Part shown: positions 8,839 through 16,812 of the stretch, piece by piece
How positions within the stretch are numbered: the first letter of the stretch is position 1
How the letters are laid out: each line of letters starts with the position of its first letter
Source of the DNA: Bacillus sp. B15-48
Lineage (GTDB): Bacteria > Bacillota > Bacilli > Bacillales > Cytobacillaceae
NCBI RefSeq assembly: GCF_016879755.1
Contig: NZ_WOFU01000007.1
Coordinates: 62,001 to 126,000, forward strand
Length of the DNA: 64,000 nucleotides
Direction of reading: 5' to 3'
Position numbers and translations under genes: made by a program
The notes under the pieces: generated by a model
What the model saw: only the letters and a program-made list of their open reading frames with translations
What the model was told of the DNA's origin: nothing
Databases searched by the model: none

Positions 8839-8919
8839 GATGCTGGACTCCTTTCAAATCTACAAAATTTTGCATTTGTTTGTAGTTTTTTCGTTGTCCG
8901 CTCATATTATCCATTCGAA

Positions 8920-9537
8920 TTAACTAATCTGTATAGTCAGTTTGTTTAATAGTCGTTCAAAATGGGGCGAGAAGAGTTGAATGAGTGGCCCAATACCAAG
9001 AGTGACGATGATTGTTCCAATCCCAATTGGTCCACTAAAGATGAGGGCCAGAACTAACGCGATCACTTCCCCAATTGTTTTTGCGACCATTAATTTTAAC
9101 CCGAACCTTTTGCTCAGTGCCATCATTAAATTATCAATTGGACTTAGCAGCAGTTTAGCCTGAATATAAATTGAAATTCCTAACCCAATTAACAAAATCC
9201 CACTTAACAGGACGATGATCATCGATAAAAATTCATCTACATTTAGATGAACAAACACTCTCAGCAACCAAAAGTCGATAAACAACCCTGTAATAAATAA
9301 CGTAATGATTGCGCCGAAATCAGGACGATTTTTCAATAAAAGGGAATTAACAAAAATAAGTGCAACCCCTATGATAACTACCCAAGACCCCGGGGTAAAC
9401 GCAATTGTTTCTGAAAGTCCAACATTTAAGGCATCCCATGCACCTGAACCTAAGCCAGACTTAATTGTTAAGCTGATTCCAAATGATAATATAGTTAGGC
9501 CTACTAAAAAAAAGACCATTCGATAAAGCAATCTCAT
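8920..9537 (-). CDS. YczE/YyaS/YitT family membrane protein
   Basis: A 205-residue protein with about five or six membrane helices. The conserved start (FGISLTIKSGLGSGAWDALNVGLS) and the central segment (LLSPIDNLMMALSKRFG) identify the YczE/YyaS-type family, integral membrane proteins of unknown transport or scaffold role. RBS GAAGGAG. It lies upstream of yfkD on the same strand but 80 bp away, so the two may form a loose unit. Confidence 0.8.
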   Translation of the reverse strand: MRLLYRMVFFLVGLTILSFGISLTIKSGLGSGAWDALNVGLSETIAFTPGSWVVIIGVALIFVNSLLLKNRPDFGAIITLFITGLFIDFWLLRVFVHLNVDEFLSMIIVLLSGILLIGLGISIYIQAKLLLSPIDNLMMALSKRFGLKLMVAKTIGEVIALVLALIFSGPIGIGTIIVTLGIGPLIQLFSPHFERLLNKLTIQIS

Positions 9538-9702
9538 TTCTCGTTCTCCTTCTATCCTTAATGCCGATTCCCCTATTTTATATATAAGAATGAGTACCTG
9601 TCATGTTTTATATGAGGAAATATAGTTTGTTTTCTATTTCCCTTGCTTTATTGAATTCTTCTCGGTTACCATCAAATCAGGTTTCAAACTAGGAGAATAG
9701 AC

Positions 9703-10875
9703 ATGAATCAATCTTTTCGCTTTTGGATTTTAGTAAGCATCGTTGCCATATCGGGGTTTTCGCAAGGAATGCTTCTACCATTAATTGCGATTATCTTCGA
9801 ACAAGATGGTATTTCTTCAACATTGAATGGATTAAATGCAACTGCTCTGTATATCGGTGTATTGGTAGCTTCACCTTTTATGGAAGCACCATTAAGGAAA
9901 TTTGGCTATAAACCAATTATTCTTACAGGGGGACTGTTAGTTGGTGCCGCCCTAGCCTTCTTTCCTGTTTGGAAGTCCTTTTGGTTCTGGTTTTTGCTTC
10001 GTTTTATCATCGGAATCGGTGACCAACTACTTCACTTTGGAACGCAAACATGGATTACTTCCTCCTCACCAAAGAACCGCTTAGGACGAAATATTGCTCT
10101 TTACGGTTTGTTTTTCGGAATTGGCTTTACAGTTGGACCGATGGTTGCTCGTCTAGTTGAAGTCAATCCATCGCTTCCGTTTATCCTGTCCTCTTTAATT
10201 AGTTTAACAGCCTGGGGGTTCGTTTGGTTCTTAAAAAATGAACTTCCTGAAAAGGGGAAAGAAACGACATCCTTTTTAGGGACAATGAATCGATTTGGAA
10301 AAGTTTTTAAATATGCGTGGGTTGCTTTCCTGCCACCATTCGGCTACGGCTTTCTTGAAGCTTCTCTCAATGGGAATTTTCCGGTTTATGCCTTAAGGAA
10401 TGGGCTTGAAATTAGTGCTGTAGCGCTTATTTTACCGGCGTTTGCGGCCGGGAGCATCGTCTTTCAACTTCCGTTAGGAATTATCAGCGATCGGTATGGA
10501 CGCAAGAATGTACTAGTAACTGTTATGCTGTCAGGATTTATTTGCTTTACAATTGCGGGAATCATCGAAAACTCTGTAATCGGGTTGCTTGTTTGTTTCT
10601 TTATTGCCGGAATGCTCGTTGGCTCAACTTATTCACTTGGGATTAGTTTTATGGCTGACTTACTTCCAAGGCAGCTTCTTCCAGCAGGAAATTTAATGGT
10701 GTCTATTTTCTTTTCATTTGGAAGTATAACAGGTCCATTTATTGGCGGTCTAGCCATTCAATACTTAAAAGGGGCTAGTTTTTTCTACGTTATAAGCTCG
10801 ATGTTATTCGTTATTTTCTTAGCCCTTATCATTTTTAAGCCGCTCACAAAGCAAGAAGAAATGCATTCGATATAA
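9703..10875 (+). CDS. yfkF: Major facilitator superfamily transporter, YfkF-like
   Basis: A 390-residue protein with 12 predicted membrane helices. The MFS loop motif is seen as DRYGRKNVL after helix 8 (about 262-270); the matching site after helix 2 is APLRKFGYKP. It probably exports a small molecule by proton antiport; the substrate is not known. It sits between yfkD and yfkH homologues as in B. subtilis. RBS AGGAG eight bases before the ATG, strong terminator right after the stop. Confidence 0.85.
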   Translation: MNQSFRFWILVSIVAISGFSQGMLLPLIAIIFEQDGISSTLNGLNATALYIGVLVASPFMEAPLRKFGYKPIILTGGLLVGAALAFFPVWKSFWFWFLLRFIIGIGDQLLHFGTQTWITSSSPKNRLGRNIALYGLFFGIGFTVGPMVARLVEVNPSLPFILSSLISLTAWGFVWFLKNELPEKGKETTSFLGTMNRFGKVFKYAWVAFLPPFGYGFLEASLNGNFPVYALRNGLEISAVALILPAFAAGSIVFQLPLGIISDRYGRKNVLVTVMLSGFICFTIAGIIENSVIGLLVCFFIAGMLVGSTYSLGISFMADLLPRQLLPAGNLMVSIFFSFGSITGPFIGGLAIQYLKGASFFYVISSMLFVIFLALIIFKPLTKQEEMHSI

Positions 10876-10905
10876 AAAGGAGCTGAGACGACTCAGCTCC
10901 TTTTT
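10874..10905. terminator. Bidirectional terminator
   Basis: A perfect 14-bp stem (AAAAAGGAGCTGAG / CTCAGCTCCTTTTT) with loop ACGA. It serves yfkF on the plus strand and the 32-residue gene at 10921 on the minus strand. Confidence 0.92.
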
Positions 10906-10920
10906 ATATCTATTATCTAG

Positions 10921-11019
10921 TTAATGGTAGCTATTTGACTTATTCGCTGAACTAGAAGTTTTATGCTTTGGGCTGTCTTTACCTTTTTGCTTCGTGCCGC
11001 CGCCTTTATTTTTGGCCAT
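10921..11019 (-). CDS. Small basic hypothetical protein (32 aa)
   Basis: A 32-residue, Lys/Gly/Ser-rich protein beginning MAKNKGGGTKQKGKD, with no hydrophobic stretch. The ATG has AGGGGGG seven bases upstream and the gene runs into a strong terminator, so it is very likely expressed. Composition recalls small spore-coat or nucleic-acid-binding proteins of Bacilli, but no family was recognised. Confidence 0.7.
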   Translation of the reverse strand: MAKNKGGGTKQKGKDSPKHKTSSSANKSNSYH

Positions 11020-11113
11020 TGTTAAACCCCCCTTCTCCCTAGTTAAGGATTAACCTCTTCCTTAGCTTTTGCGAAAACGTACTTTTATCTCAAGGAAAGA
11101 AAAGGGATTTGGT

Positions 11114-11932
11114 TTAACATTTCTTATTGGCCTGTTCATGAAAATAAGCATTTATTTCTCCGCCAATAATGATAATAAAAGCTGCTAAGTAAAGCCAAAG
11201 CAAAAGCGCAATGACCCCTCCGATTTGACCATAAATGAGCGTGTATTGAGCAAAATTATTTACATAATATGAGAAAACCCATGAAACGATCACCCAGCCA
11301 ATTGTTGCAAACATAGCACCGATTAAAACACTCCTGCACTTCATTTTTATATTCGGCGCAATCCAATACAAGCCTGTAAACACAATTAAAAGAACTAAAA
11401 AGGATGCGAACCAGCGCAACGTCTCCCATATATTTAGAAATTCACTTTTCAACCCAAATAAAGTAAAAAGAAATTCACCGACTTCCTTACCAAATACCGG
11501 AAGCAATAACGCCATCACAAACACGAAAATCATCGCTACCGTCAAAAGGACCGATTTCAATCGGGCTACGAGTGTAGAGCGTGTTTCCTCGACACGATAA
11601 GCTTTATTAAAAGAGCGAACAATCGCATTAATTCCATTTGAGGCAGACCAAAGTGTCGCAAGAATACCAAAAGAGAGCACGGTTGTATTTTTCGTCAACA
11701 CTTCTTCAACACTTTCATTTATGAATTCCGAATGTTCCACAGGTGTATATTCTTGGATAAATTCAATTAAATCGTGATGAGTGAGTGGCAAATAGGGCAA
11801 AAGTGCGACAAGGAAAATCAATAATGGAAATAAACTTAATAATAAAAAATAGGCTAATTGTGCGGCCAAGGCTGGGACTTCATCCTCATGGATCCTGCTC
11901 CAAATTCTTCTAAAAAAAGAAACATCAATCAT
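11114..11932 (-). CDS. yfkH: YihY/BrkB family membrane protein (YfkH-like)
   Basis: A 272-residue protein with six membrane helices, of the family once mislabelled ribonuclease BN. Conserved parts include EVPALAAQLAYFLLLSLFPLL near the start and SNGINAIVRSFNKAY in the middle; GGEINAYFHE closes the C-terminus. Role unknown. The second ATG (11932) is chosen because AGGAG is seven bases before it, while the first ATG abuts the RBS. Same strand and order as yfkJ and yfkI. Confidence 0.85.
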   Translation of the reverse strand: MIDVSFFRRIWSRIHEDEVPALAAQLAYFLLLSLFPLLIFLVALLPYLPLTHHDLIEFIQEYTPVEHSEFINESVEEVLTKNTTVLSFGILATLWSASNGINAIVRSFNKAYRVEETRSTLVARLKSVLLTVAMIFVFVMALLLPVFGKEVGEFLFTLFGLKSEFLNIWETLRWFASFLVLLIVFTGLYWIAPNIKMKCRSVLIGAMFATIGWVIVSWVFSYYVNNFAQYTLIYGQIGGVIALLLWLYLAAFIIIIGGEINAYFHEQANKKC

Positions 11933-12058
11933 TTCCATACTCCTTTGCTAAAAATGAATCGTCGCTCTCCCTTTTTCTGATCATACCTTGGAAATCTTGT
12001 CCCTCTTAACCCCTTGCTTTTCAAGCCTATTCAAAATGACTTTCTATCATGCACAATT

Positions 12059-12409
12059 TTATTGTTTATTTTTATCCTCTTCTGCTTGTGCCATATTTCC
12101 AAATACTTCTTTCGTTTCGTGAACAATTCCCGCAACTTGTGGTGGAACATCTTTAATTTCTTCTACCTTTTCTGCAATAAACGAAACATCCTCAGAAACT
12201 TGTTCGACTGTCGTTCTTACCTTATTTACAGTCTCCTTAACTTCCCCGATAAATTCATCCGGGTGTTTTACTATGTATGTAACACTTCCTGAAACTTTTT
12301 TGAAATCTTCTTTTACCGAATGCCTTGTCGCTTTATCAAATAAACTAATTACCCCTCCTGCAAGTGCTCCAAGCGCCATCCCAAGCCAAAACTTCCTTGA
12401 ACCTGCCAT
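12059..12409 (-). CDS. yfkI: YtxH domain protein (YfkI-like)
   Basis: A 116-residue protein with one N-terminal glycine-rich membrane helix (FWLGMALGALAGGVISLF), followed by a long amphipathic helical tail rich in Val, Lys and Glu. This is the YtxH layout, linked in B. subtilis to general stress. The ATG at 12409 has AAAGG nine bases upstream; a GTG three codons earlier overlaps that RBS. It follows yfkJ by 27 bp and is probably co-transcribed with it. Confidence 0.8.
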   Translation of the reverse strand: MAGSRKFWLGMALGALAGGVISLFDKATRHSVKEDFKKVSGSVTYIVKHPDEFIGEVKETVNKVRTTVEQVSEDVSFIAEKVEEIKDVPPQVAGIVHETKEVFGNMAQAEEDKNKQ

Positions 12410-12436
12410 AAATTCCACCCTTTCTATTTAATTGTT

Positions 12437-12913
12437 TTACAATTTATGGTTCGCTTTAATCGATGTAAGTAAGGCTTCACACCCAGCTTTTACAAGTTCG
12501 TACGTCTCATTAAAATTACCAGTAAAATACGGGTCAGGAACATCTTTATTTTGCTTTTCATCAACAAAATCAAGTAGCCTTTTTACGACAACAGTTGCTG
12601 TACCTGTTTCTCCTATCAACTTCTTTATGTTTTCAATGTTTTGCACATCCATTGCGATAATATAATGGAATTCTGAGAAATCATCGACGGAAATTTGTCT
12701 TGCCATTAAGCCTTCTGAATTAATTCGGTATTGCTCGAGGATTTTCCTTGTTCCTTCATGTGGTGGTTTACCTACATGCCAGTCACCTGTACCGGCAGAA
12801 TCAACAATTATTTCTTGGTCTAGCCCTTCTTTTTTCACTAAATCACGAAACATAGCTTCCGCCATTGGCGACCGGCATATATTTCCGAGACAAACAAATA
12901 ATACTTTTATCAT
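12437..12913 (-). CDS. yfkJ: Low-molecular-weight protein tyrosine phosphatase YfkJ
   Basis: A 158-residue phosphatase. The catalytic P-loop is C8-L-G-N-I-C-R14-S, with the nucleophile C8 and R14; the general acid Asp lies in DVPDPYF near residue 124. It dephosphorylates phosphotyrosine, and in B. subtilis YfkJ is tied to ethanol and stress resistance. First gene of a yfkJ-yfkI-yfkH unit on the minus strand. Confidence 0.92.
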   Translation of the reverse strand: MIKVLFVCLGNICRSPMAEAMFRDLVKKEGLDQEIIVDSAGTGDWHVGKPPHEGTRKILEQYRINSEGLMARQISVDDFSEFHYIIAMDVQNIENIKKLIGETGTATVVVKRLLDFVDEKQNKDVPDPYFTGNFNETYELVKAGCEALLTSIKANHKL

Positions 12914-13083
12914 GTGTAACTCCTCCTCAACCTACATTTTCGTCGATATTCTAGCTTATATGCAAGCCCTTGCCCGATTTCTTTTAAAAATTTAAGCTGT
13001 TTATTAGAAAGTATCCAGAATTGATTGACTTTTTACCGAGAACATGGAAAGATATTTGTACAAAGTGTGAGAGGATGAAGAGT

Positions 13084-13308
13084 GTGGATTTATCCGTAAA
13101 ATCAGCTGGAAATATTGAATACATGCTTGATAAAATTAAAGAAAAACTAAATATCGTCAATGCTGGTGCCATTAAGCCTTCTCACTTCGATGAAGACATG
13201 TATGAAGAGCTTAAGGACATCTATGAGATGATCATGAAAAAAAGCTCTTTTAGCATTAATGAGATGCAAGCGATTGTAGAAGAGCTCGGTAGCCTGCGCA
13301 AGTCCTAA
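13084..13308 (+). CDS. yfkK: DUF1128 family protein YfkK
   Basis: A 74-residue helical protein of unknown function, matching YfkK/DUF1128: [30 protein letters not shown] and [18 protein letters not shown]. The GTG at 13084 gives the family length and has GAGG nine bases upstream; an ATG at 13075 and a longer open frame back to 13021 lack support. Divergent from yfkJ and convergent with mapB. Confidence 0.82.
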   Translation: MDLSVKSAGNIEYMLDKIKEKLNIVNAGAIKPSHFDEDMYEELKDIYEMIMKKSSFSINEMQAIVEELGSLRKS

Positions 13309-13310
13309 GC

Positions 13311-13335
13311 AAAAGACGGCCTTTGGCCGTCTTTT
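13311..13335. terminator. Bidirectional terminator between yfkK and mapB
   Basis: AAAAGACGGCC-TTT-GGCCGTCTTTT, a perfect 11-bp stem. It overlaps the stop codon of mapB. Confidence 0.92.
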
Positions 13336-14089
13336 ACATTTGTTCTTGGTCCGTCAAAATCATCGTCCCTTCTTTTGTTACAGCGATTGTATGCTCATAC
13401 TGAGCTGAAAGTTTGCCATCAATCGTGCGTGCCGTCCAACGATTTGTATCCATTTTCGTTTTCCATTCCCCAAGGTTTACCATTGGTTCGATTGTAAAAA
13501 CCATACCCTCTTTAATTCGAGCTCCCTTTCCGGGAAGTCCATAGTGAGGGATATCTGGCTTTTCATGAATCGTTGCACCTATTCCGTGTCCGATAAATTC
13601 ACGAACGACTGACATTCCTTCCCCTTCTACATACGTTTGAATTGCATGACCAATATCACCAATGCGATTACCAGGTACCGCTTGTTCAATTCCTCGATAT
13701 AACGCTTCTTTTGTAACCTCAAGGAGTCTTTTTGACTCATCAGAAATATTTCCGACACCGTAAGACCATGCAGAATCTGCGAGTGCTCCATTATAATTCA
13801 CAACCATATCAATCGTGACTATATCGCCATTCTTAAGAGATTCCGTTCTTGGAAAGCCATGACATACCTCATCATTAACACTTGCACAAGTTGCATATTG
13901 ATAGCCACGATACCCTTTTTGTTCTGGTGTCGCTCCATTCGTTTTTAAAAAAGTTTCAACAAACTCATCAATTTCCCAAGTCGTTATCCCTGGTTTTACT
14001 AGTTTGGCAATCTCTCTATGACAAGCAGCAAGCAATTTCCCTGCTTCCTGCATCTTTGCGATTTCTCGAGCTGATTTTAAAACAATCAT
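13334..14089 (-). CDS. mapB: Methionine aminopeptidase type I (MapB/YflG-like)
   Basis: A 251-residue dimetal aminopeptidase that removes the initiator methionine from new proteins. Metal ligands are seen in TIDMVVNYNGALADSAW (two Asp), GHGIGATIHEKP (His), FTIEPMV (Glu) and YEHTIAVT (Glu); the substrate His is in CHGFP. Bacillus has two such genes; length and neighbours (yfkK before, acyP later) match yflG, the second copy, rather than the ribosomal-operon copy. Confidence 0.9.
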   Translation of the reverse strand: MIVLKSAREIAKMQEAGKLLAACHREIAKLVKPGITTWEIDEFVETFLKTNGATPEQKGYRGYQYATCASVNDEVCHGFPRTESLKNGDIVTIDMVVNYNGALADSAWSYGVGNISDESKRLLEVTKEALYRGIEQAVPGNRIGDIGHAIQTYVEGEGMSVVREFIGHGIGATIHEKPDIPHYGLPGKGARIKEGMVFTIEPMVNLGEWKTKMDTNRWTARTIDGKLSAQYEHTIAVTKEGTMILTDQEQM

Positions 14090-14181
14090 ACCTTCATCTC
14101 CCTGAATTTCATTTCCTTTCTCTTATATTAGCTTATACGGGGCATCCTGTAAAAAATACCTTAAAAAGCCAACTAGAAAAA

Positions 14182-14204
14182 GCCTTTTGTGATGGACAAA
14201 AGGC
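14182..14204 (-). terminator. Terminator-like hairpin upstream of mapB
   Basis: On the minus strand GCCTTTTG-N7-CAAAAGGC is followed by TTTTTC, 93 bp before the mapB start. No gene ends here, so it may close a short leader or small RNA, or act as an attenuator. Confidence 0.5.
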
Positions 14205-14402
14205 ATGCAAATAACAAAAGGTATGAATCCGATTAAGAAATTAAATCATACAAACCATTCAAGAAATATGACTTATTACATATACAAATTCTATGGTAAG
14301 ATTATATAATAATAATATAAGAAAGAGTGGCAAATGGTACTTCCTATTGAACTTTGATTCAGTTTGAATTTACATAGATGATAAATAAGGTGGTTGAAGC
14401 TC

Positions 14403-14726
14403 TTGATAGGTGAACGCGTAAAAAAGTTACGGCAAGAAAGGAAAATGTCCTTATCTGAGCTTGCCGAACAAGCTGGTGTAGCTAAGTCATATTTAAGCTC
14501 CCTAGAAAGAAATCTACAAACAAATCCGTCAATCCAGTTTCTTGAAAAAATTGCAGCGGTATTTAATATCCCCGTTGATCGATTGATTCTTGATGAACCT
14601 GAACAAGAAGCGGTCGATTCTGATTGGATAGAACTTGTTCGCGAGGCAATGGACTCTGGAATATCAAAAGAACAATTCAAAGAATTCCTCGAGTTTAATA
14701 AATGGAGAAATAACCAAAGTAAATAA
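14403..14726 (+). CDS. sinR: SinR-type master regulator of biofilm formation
   Basis: A 107-residue protein with the full SinR layout. The N-terminal HTH has the typical ELAEQAGVAKSYLSSLERN core followed by LQTNPSIQFLEKIAAVF. The C-terminal helical hairpin (DSDWIELVREAMDSG, EFLEFNKW) is the part that tetramerises and binds SinI. In B. subtilis SinR represses matrix operons at GTTCTYT sites. TTG at 14403 is chosen: AAGGTGG ends nine bases before it, and the protein then aligns with the N-terminus of SinR. No sinI lies upstream as it does in B. subtilis; a convergent one lies downstream. Confidence 0.92.
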   Translation: MIGERVKKLRQERKMSLSELAEQAGVAKSYLSSLERNLQTNPSIQFLEKIAAVFNIPVDRLILDEPEQEAVDSDWIELVREAMDSGISKEQFKEFLEFNKWRNNQSK

Positions 14727-14732
14727 TTTACA

Positions 14733-14763
14733 AATGAAGATTGCCCTTAAGGTAATCTTCATT
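14733..14763 (+). terminator. Terminator of sinR
   Basis: AATGAAGATT pairs perfectly with AATCTTCATT over an 11-base loop, followed by TATTGTTT, seven bases after the sinR stop. Confidence 0.75.
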
Positions 14764-14822
14764 TATTGTTTACTAGCACCTCTACCAATCCTCTTGACAC
14801 TCCTACAGCTAAAAAAATGGAC

Positions 14823-14838
14823 TTTCCCGTTCGGGAAA
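14823..14838 (-). terminator. Terminator of sinI
   Basis: TTTCCCG/CGGGAAA, seven pairs with a 2-base loop; on the minus strand a run of seven T follows five bases later. It lies about 50 bp past the sinI stop codon and would keep sinI transcripts from running antisense into sinR. Confidence 0.6.
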
Positions 14839-14889
14839 TTTGGTACGCTAAGCAAGTATTGCTTTTATGTAAAAAAATGCACAAAGATG

Positions 14890-15030
14890 TTATTCCTCTA
14901 ATACGAGTGGCAGCTTTCCCTCCCCTTTTAAAAATTTGCGAATTTCCTCTTTCGCAATACCAATCTCAATTGCTTCTTTTATTAACATCATCCATTCTGC
15001 ATCTAAATCCCGATATTTCGGTTGATCCAT
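14890..15030 (-). CDS. sinI: SinI-type antirepressor
   Basis: A 46-residue protein that is easy to miss. It contains the SinI core: LDAEWMMLIKEAIEIGIAKEEI followed by RKFL, which parallels the C-terminal hairpin of the SinR next to it (DSDWIELVREAMDSGISKEQ). SinI proteins form heterodimers with SinR through this hairpin and strip it from DNA, switching biofilm matrix genes on. GGGGGAG lies eight bases before the ATG. It is convergent with sinR, not upstream of it, and its leader carries a c-di-GMP riboswitch, so its control differs from the Spo0A-driven B. subtilis gene. Confidence 0.88.
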   Translation of the reverse strand: MDQPKYRDLDAEWMMLIKEAIEIGIAKEEIRKFLKGEGKLPLVLEE

Positions 15031-15067
15031 ACGTGCTTCTCCCCCTAAAATACGCTCCCCGTATTCC

Positions 15068-15139
15068 AGGCAGTCCGGCTATCATAGTTTCCCTTAGACC
15101 CGTGACTTTGCGTCCATGTCTTTCAACAAGTTTGCCTTT
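15068..15139 (-). promoter_or_regulatory. c-di-GMP-I (GEMM) riboswitch in the sinI leader
   Basis: Read on the minus strand, the aptamer shows the conserved parts of the GEMM-I class in order: AAGGCAAAC, a GAAA tetraloop, GGACGCAAAGTC, ACGGGTCTAAGG, then ATGATAGCCGGACTGCCT closing the outer stem. It ends 37 bases before the sinI ATG. Between it and the RBS is a small hairpin AATACG-GGGAG-CGTATT followed by TTTA (about 15048-15064), the likely expression platform. Whether c-di-GMP turns sinI on or off cannot be read from sequence with certainty. Confidence 0.9.
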
Positions 15140-15558
15140 TTCTGTAAAAAGCCGTTTAATTTATACTCCCTATCGTGATTTTAACGATTTCATTTGGATT
15201 TTACTGTAAAAACGTGTCGTAGCTCTAAAATATATTAATAAAAAATGATTGTTAAAACTGACAAAGAACTTCAAAGTTTTAATAAAACTGCGCTAATTAA
15301 GAGGCCAAAAAGTTGCTTTTTTGTCAAAAAAGGTAAATATTTAAGGGATAAAAAATATATATATACCCCCACAAACAGAATTCATATTAAAAGAACATAG
15401 AATTATTATCAGAAACACTTTAAAGCAATGATAAGATTTAATGCCATCAAACGACCGTTATTTATTCAGAAAATTCAAAATATATTGTGTCTATTTGTGA
15501 CGTTTAGATTATAATTATTTTAAAAATCGAGTTATCTTTTTGAAAGGAGCAAATTCCA
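15140..15558. other. Long AT-rich intergenic region
   Basis: About 420 bp without a gene. The sinI promoter must lie in the part near 15140-15220 on the minus strand, but no convincing -35/-10 pair stands out. A weak Spo0A-box-like TGTCG lies near 15213. The right part is the leader of the small gene at 15559, with TATAAT-like sequence near 15511-15516. AT tracts (15350-15365) are otherwise featureless. Confidence 0.5.
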
Positions 15559-15678
15559 TTGACCATTGTTCATGCATTAAACTTTATTATCCCTATAATA
15601 TGTTTAGTATTTATTGGCTATAAGGTCGATAAAATGTGCCAACCAGATCTCATTCAAAAACAAGATAGAAATGATTGA
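15559..15678 (+). CDS. Small single-pass membrane protein (39 aa)
   Basis: TTG start with AAAGGAG nine bases upstream. The 39-residue product has one hydrophobic helix (LNFIIPIICLVFIGY) and a polar C-terminal tail with CQPDLIQKQDRND. No family recognised. A good RBS and a helix of membrane-spanning length support a real gene. Confidence 0.6.
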   Translation: MTIVHALNFIIPIICLVFIGYKVDKMCQPDLIQKQDRND

Positions 15679-15806
15679 TTACAGTGATAGACCTGAAAGT
15701 CAACAGGCATTTTTATTTTTAGCTTTTAAATGCCAGCCATTATTTTCGTTTTGATAAACAGGCCTTTTTTGGAGAAACTATTTTGAAAAGAAAGGAGGTC
15801 ATTTAT

Positions 15807-15971
15807 TTGGGAAGAGGTAAGAGTTTTGACCATAAACGTAAAGGACATCCAGGGGATTTTCCAAAAGGGACCCTTGTTGAAAGACATACAACTGAGGCAC
15901 AAGAGGACGAAGAATTTTTAGTCGTACAAGAAGCGTTTAAAAACCGAGTCGAAGAAGAAGAAGCAGAATAG
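15807..15971 (+). CDS. Small highly charged hypothetical protein (54 aa)
   Basis: TTG start seven bases after AAAGGAGGT. The 54-residue product begins MGRGKSFDHKRKGHPGDFPK, is basic at the N-terminus and strongly acidic at the C-terminus (RVEEEEAE). It resembles the style of small Bacillus proteins expressed late in growth or in spores, but no family is assigned. A strong terminator follows. Confidence 0.7.
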   Translation: MGRGKSFDHKRKGHPGDFPKGTLVERHTTEAQEDEEFLVVQEAFKNRVEEEEAE

Positions 15972-15977
15972 TCATCA

Positions 15978-16009
15978 AGCTGGCAGTGGTGTTCACTGCC
16001 AGCTCCTTT
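15978..16009 (+). terminator. Strong terminator
   Basis: AGCTGGCAGTG-GTGTT-CACTGCCAGCT, a perfect 11-bp stem, followed by CCTTTT. It closes the small gene at 15807. Confidence 0.88.
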
Positions 16010-16137
16010 TAAAAAGTCTTCCGCTGAAATCCAAAAGAAATTTGTAAGTTTCATTCTTCTTTTTGATTGATATTAAATATTCCCAGACAACCAACCATTT
16101 CGATCAATCCCTCTCCCTCGAAATTTCACTTTATCTG

Positions 16138-16812
16138 TTAATATTTTTGAATAAACAACTCTTTGCCAGGAAGGTATTCGGCGAAGCATATGTCTTCTGG
16201 TTTACCAAGTCTCTTTTTATTTAACTCATTATACAGCCACTCTTCATTCAAGCCGGCCTCTTCGAGATTTTTAGTTAATACTTCTCCATCACTTATAAAT
16301 GTATATGGTACTTGTCTTTTTTCCCCTGTTATTTTTAACTCACTAATTGTTGCTTGATCGGCTTCAGCTTTCCTCAATACACTTATTCCCCCATTGTTCT
16401 CAAGAATGGCATATTCGACATCTTGGATTGAAAATACACCTTTATCACGGAGCAATTGCTGTAATTGGTCGATATCGACTTTGTTTTTCTTCATTTGCAA
16501 CCAGTCTAACTTCCCCTTTTTAATGATCAAAGCGGGCCTACCCTCTAAAATATAACGCATTTTTCGAGATTTTTGTGTTAGAAATTCTGTAAAGTATATA
16601 AGCAGTCCCCAAATGGCACTTGAAAAAATAATAATAATAAAACCTGTCTCTTTATCATATATAGCATTTCCAACTAATTCTCCGAGCACCAAAGCAGAAA
16701 TAAAATCGAAAGGAGTAATTTGACTAATTTGGGTTTTCCCTAAAATACGAACAACGATAAAAAGAACGATAAAGCCGCCAACAACCTCTAGTAAAATTGA
16801 ACCATATAACAT
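16138..16812 (-). CDS. DUF421 (YetF/YcaP-type) membrane protein
   Basis: A 224-residue protein with three N-terminal membrane helices and a soluble C-terminal half. Family marks are RILGKTQISQITPFDFISALVLGELVGNAI, the ALIIKKGKLD strand, and LRDKGVFSIQDVEYAILENNGGISV. Function unknown; members include B. subtilis YetF, YdfR and YkjA. GAGGTAAT precedes the ATG. Confidence 0.85.
   Translation of the reverse strand: MLYGSILLEVVGGFIVLFIVVRILGKTQISQITPFDFISALVLGELVGNAIYDKETGFIIIIFSSAIWGLLIYFTEFLTQKSRKMRYILEGRPALIIKKGKLDWLQMKKNKVDIDQLQQLLRDKGVFSIQDVEYAILENNGGISVLRKAEADQATISELKITGEKRQVPYTFISDGEVLTKNLEEAGLNEEWLYNELNKKRLGKPEDICFAEYLPGKELFIQKY

Noticed and set aside
8864-8896. Terminator between yfkD and its upstream neighbour
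   Set aside because: CTACAAA/TTTGTAG with a T-tract exists on the plus strand, but no plus-strand gene ends there and the stem is short; on the minus strand it lacks a T-tract.
14635-15209. Plus-strand open frames downstream of sinR
   Set aside because: They are antisense to sinI and its riboswitch, lack ribosome sites and have no family resemblance.
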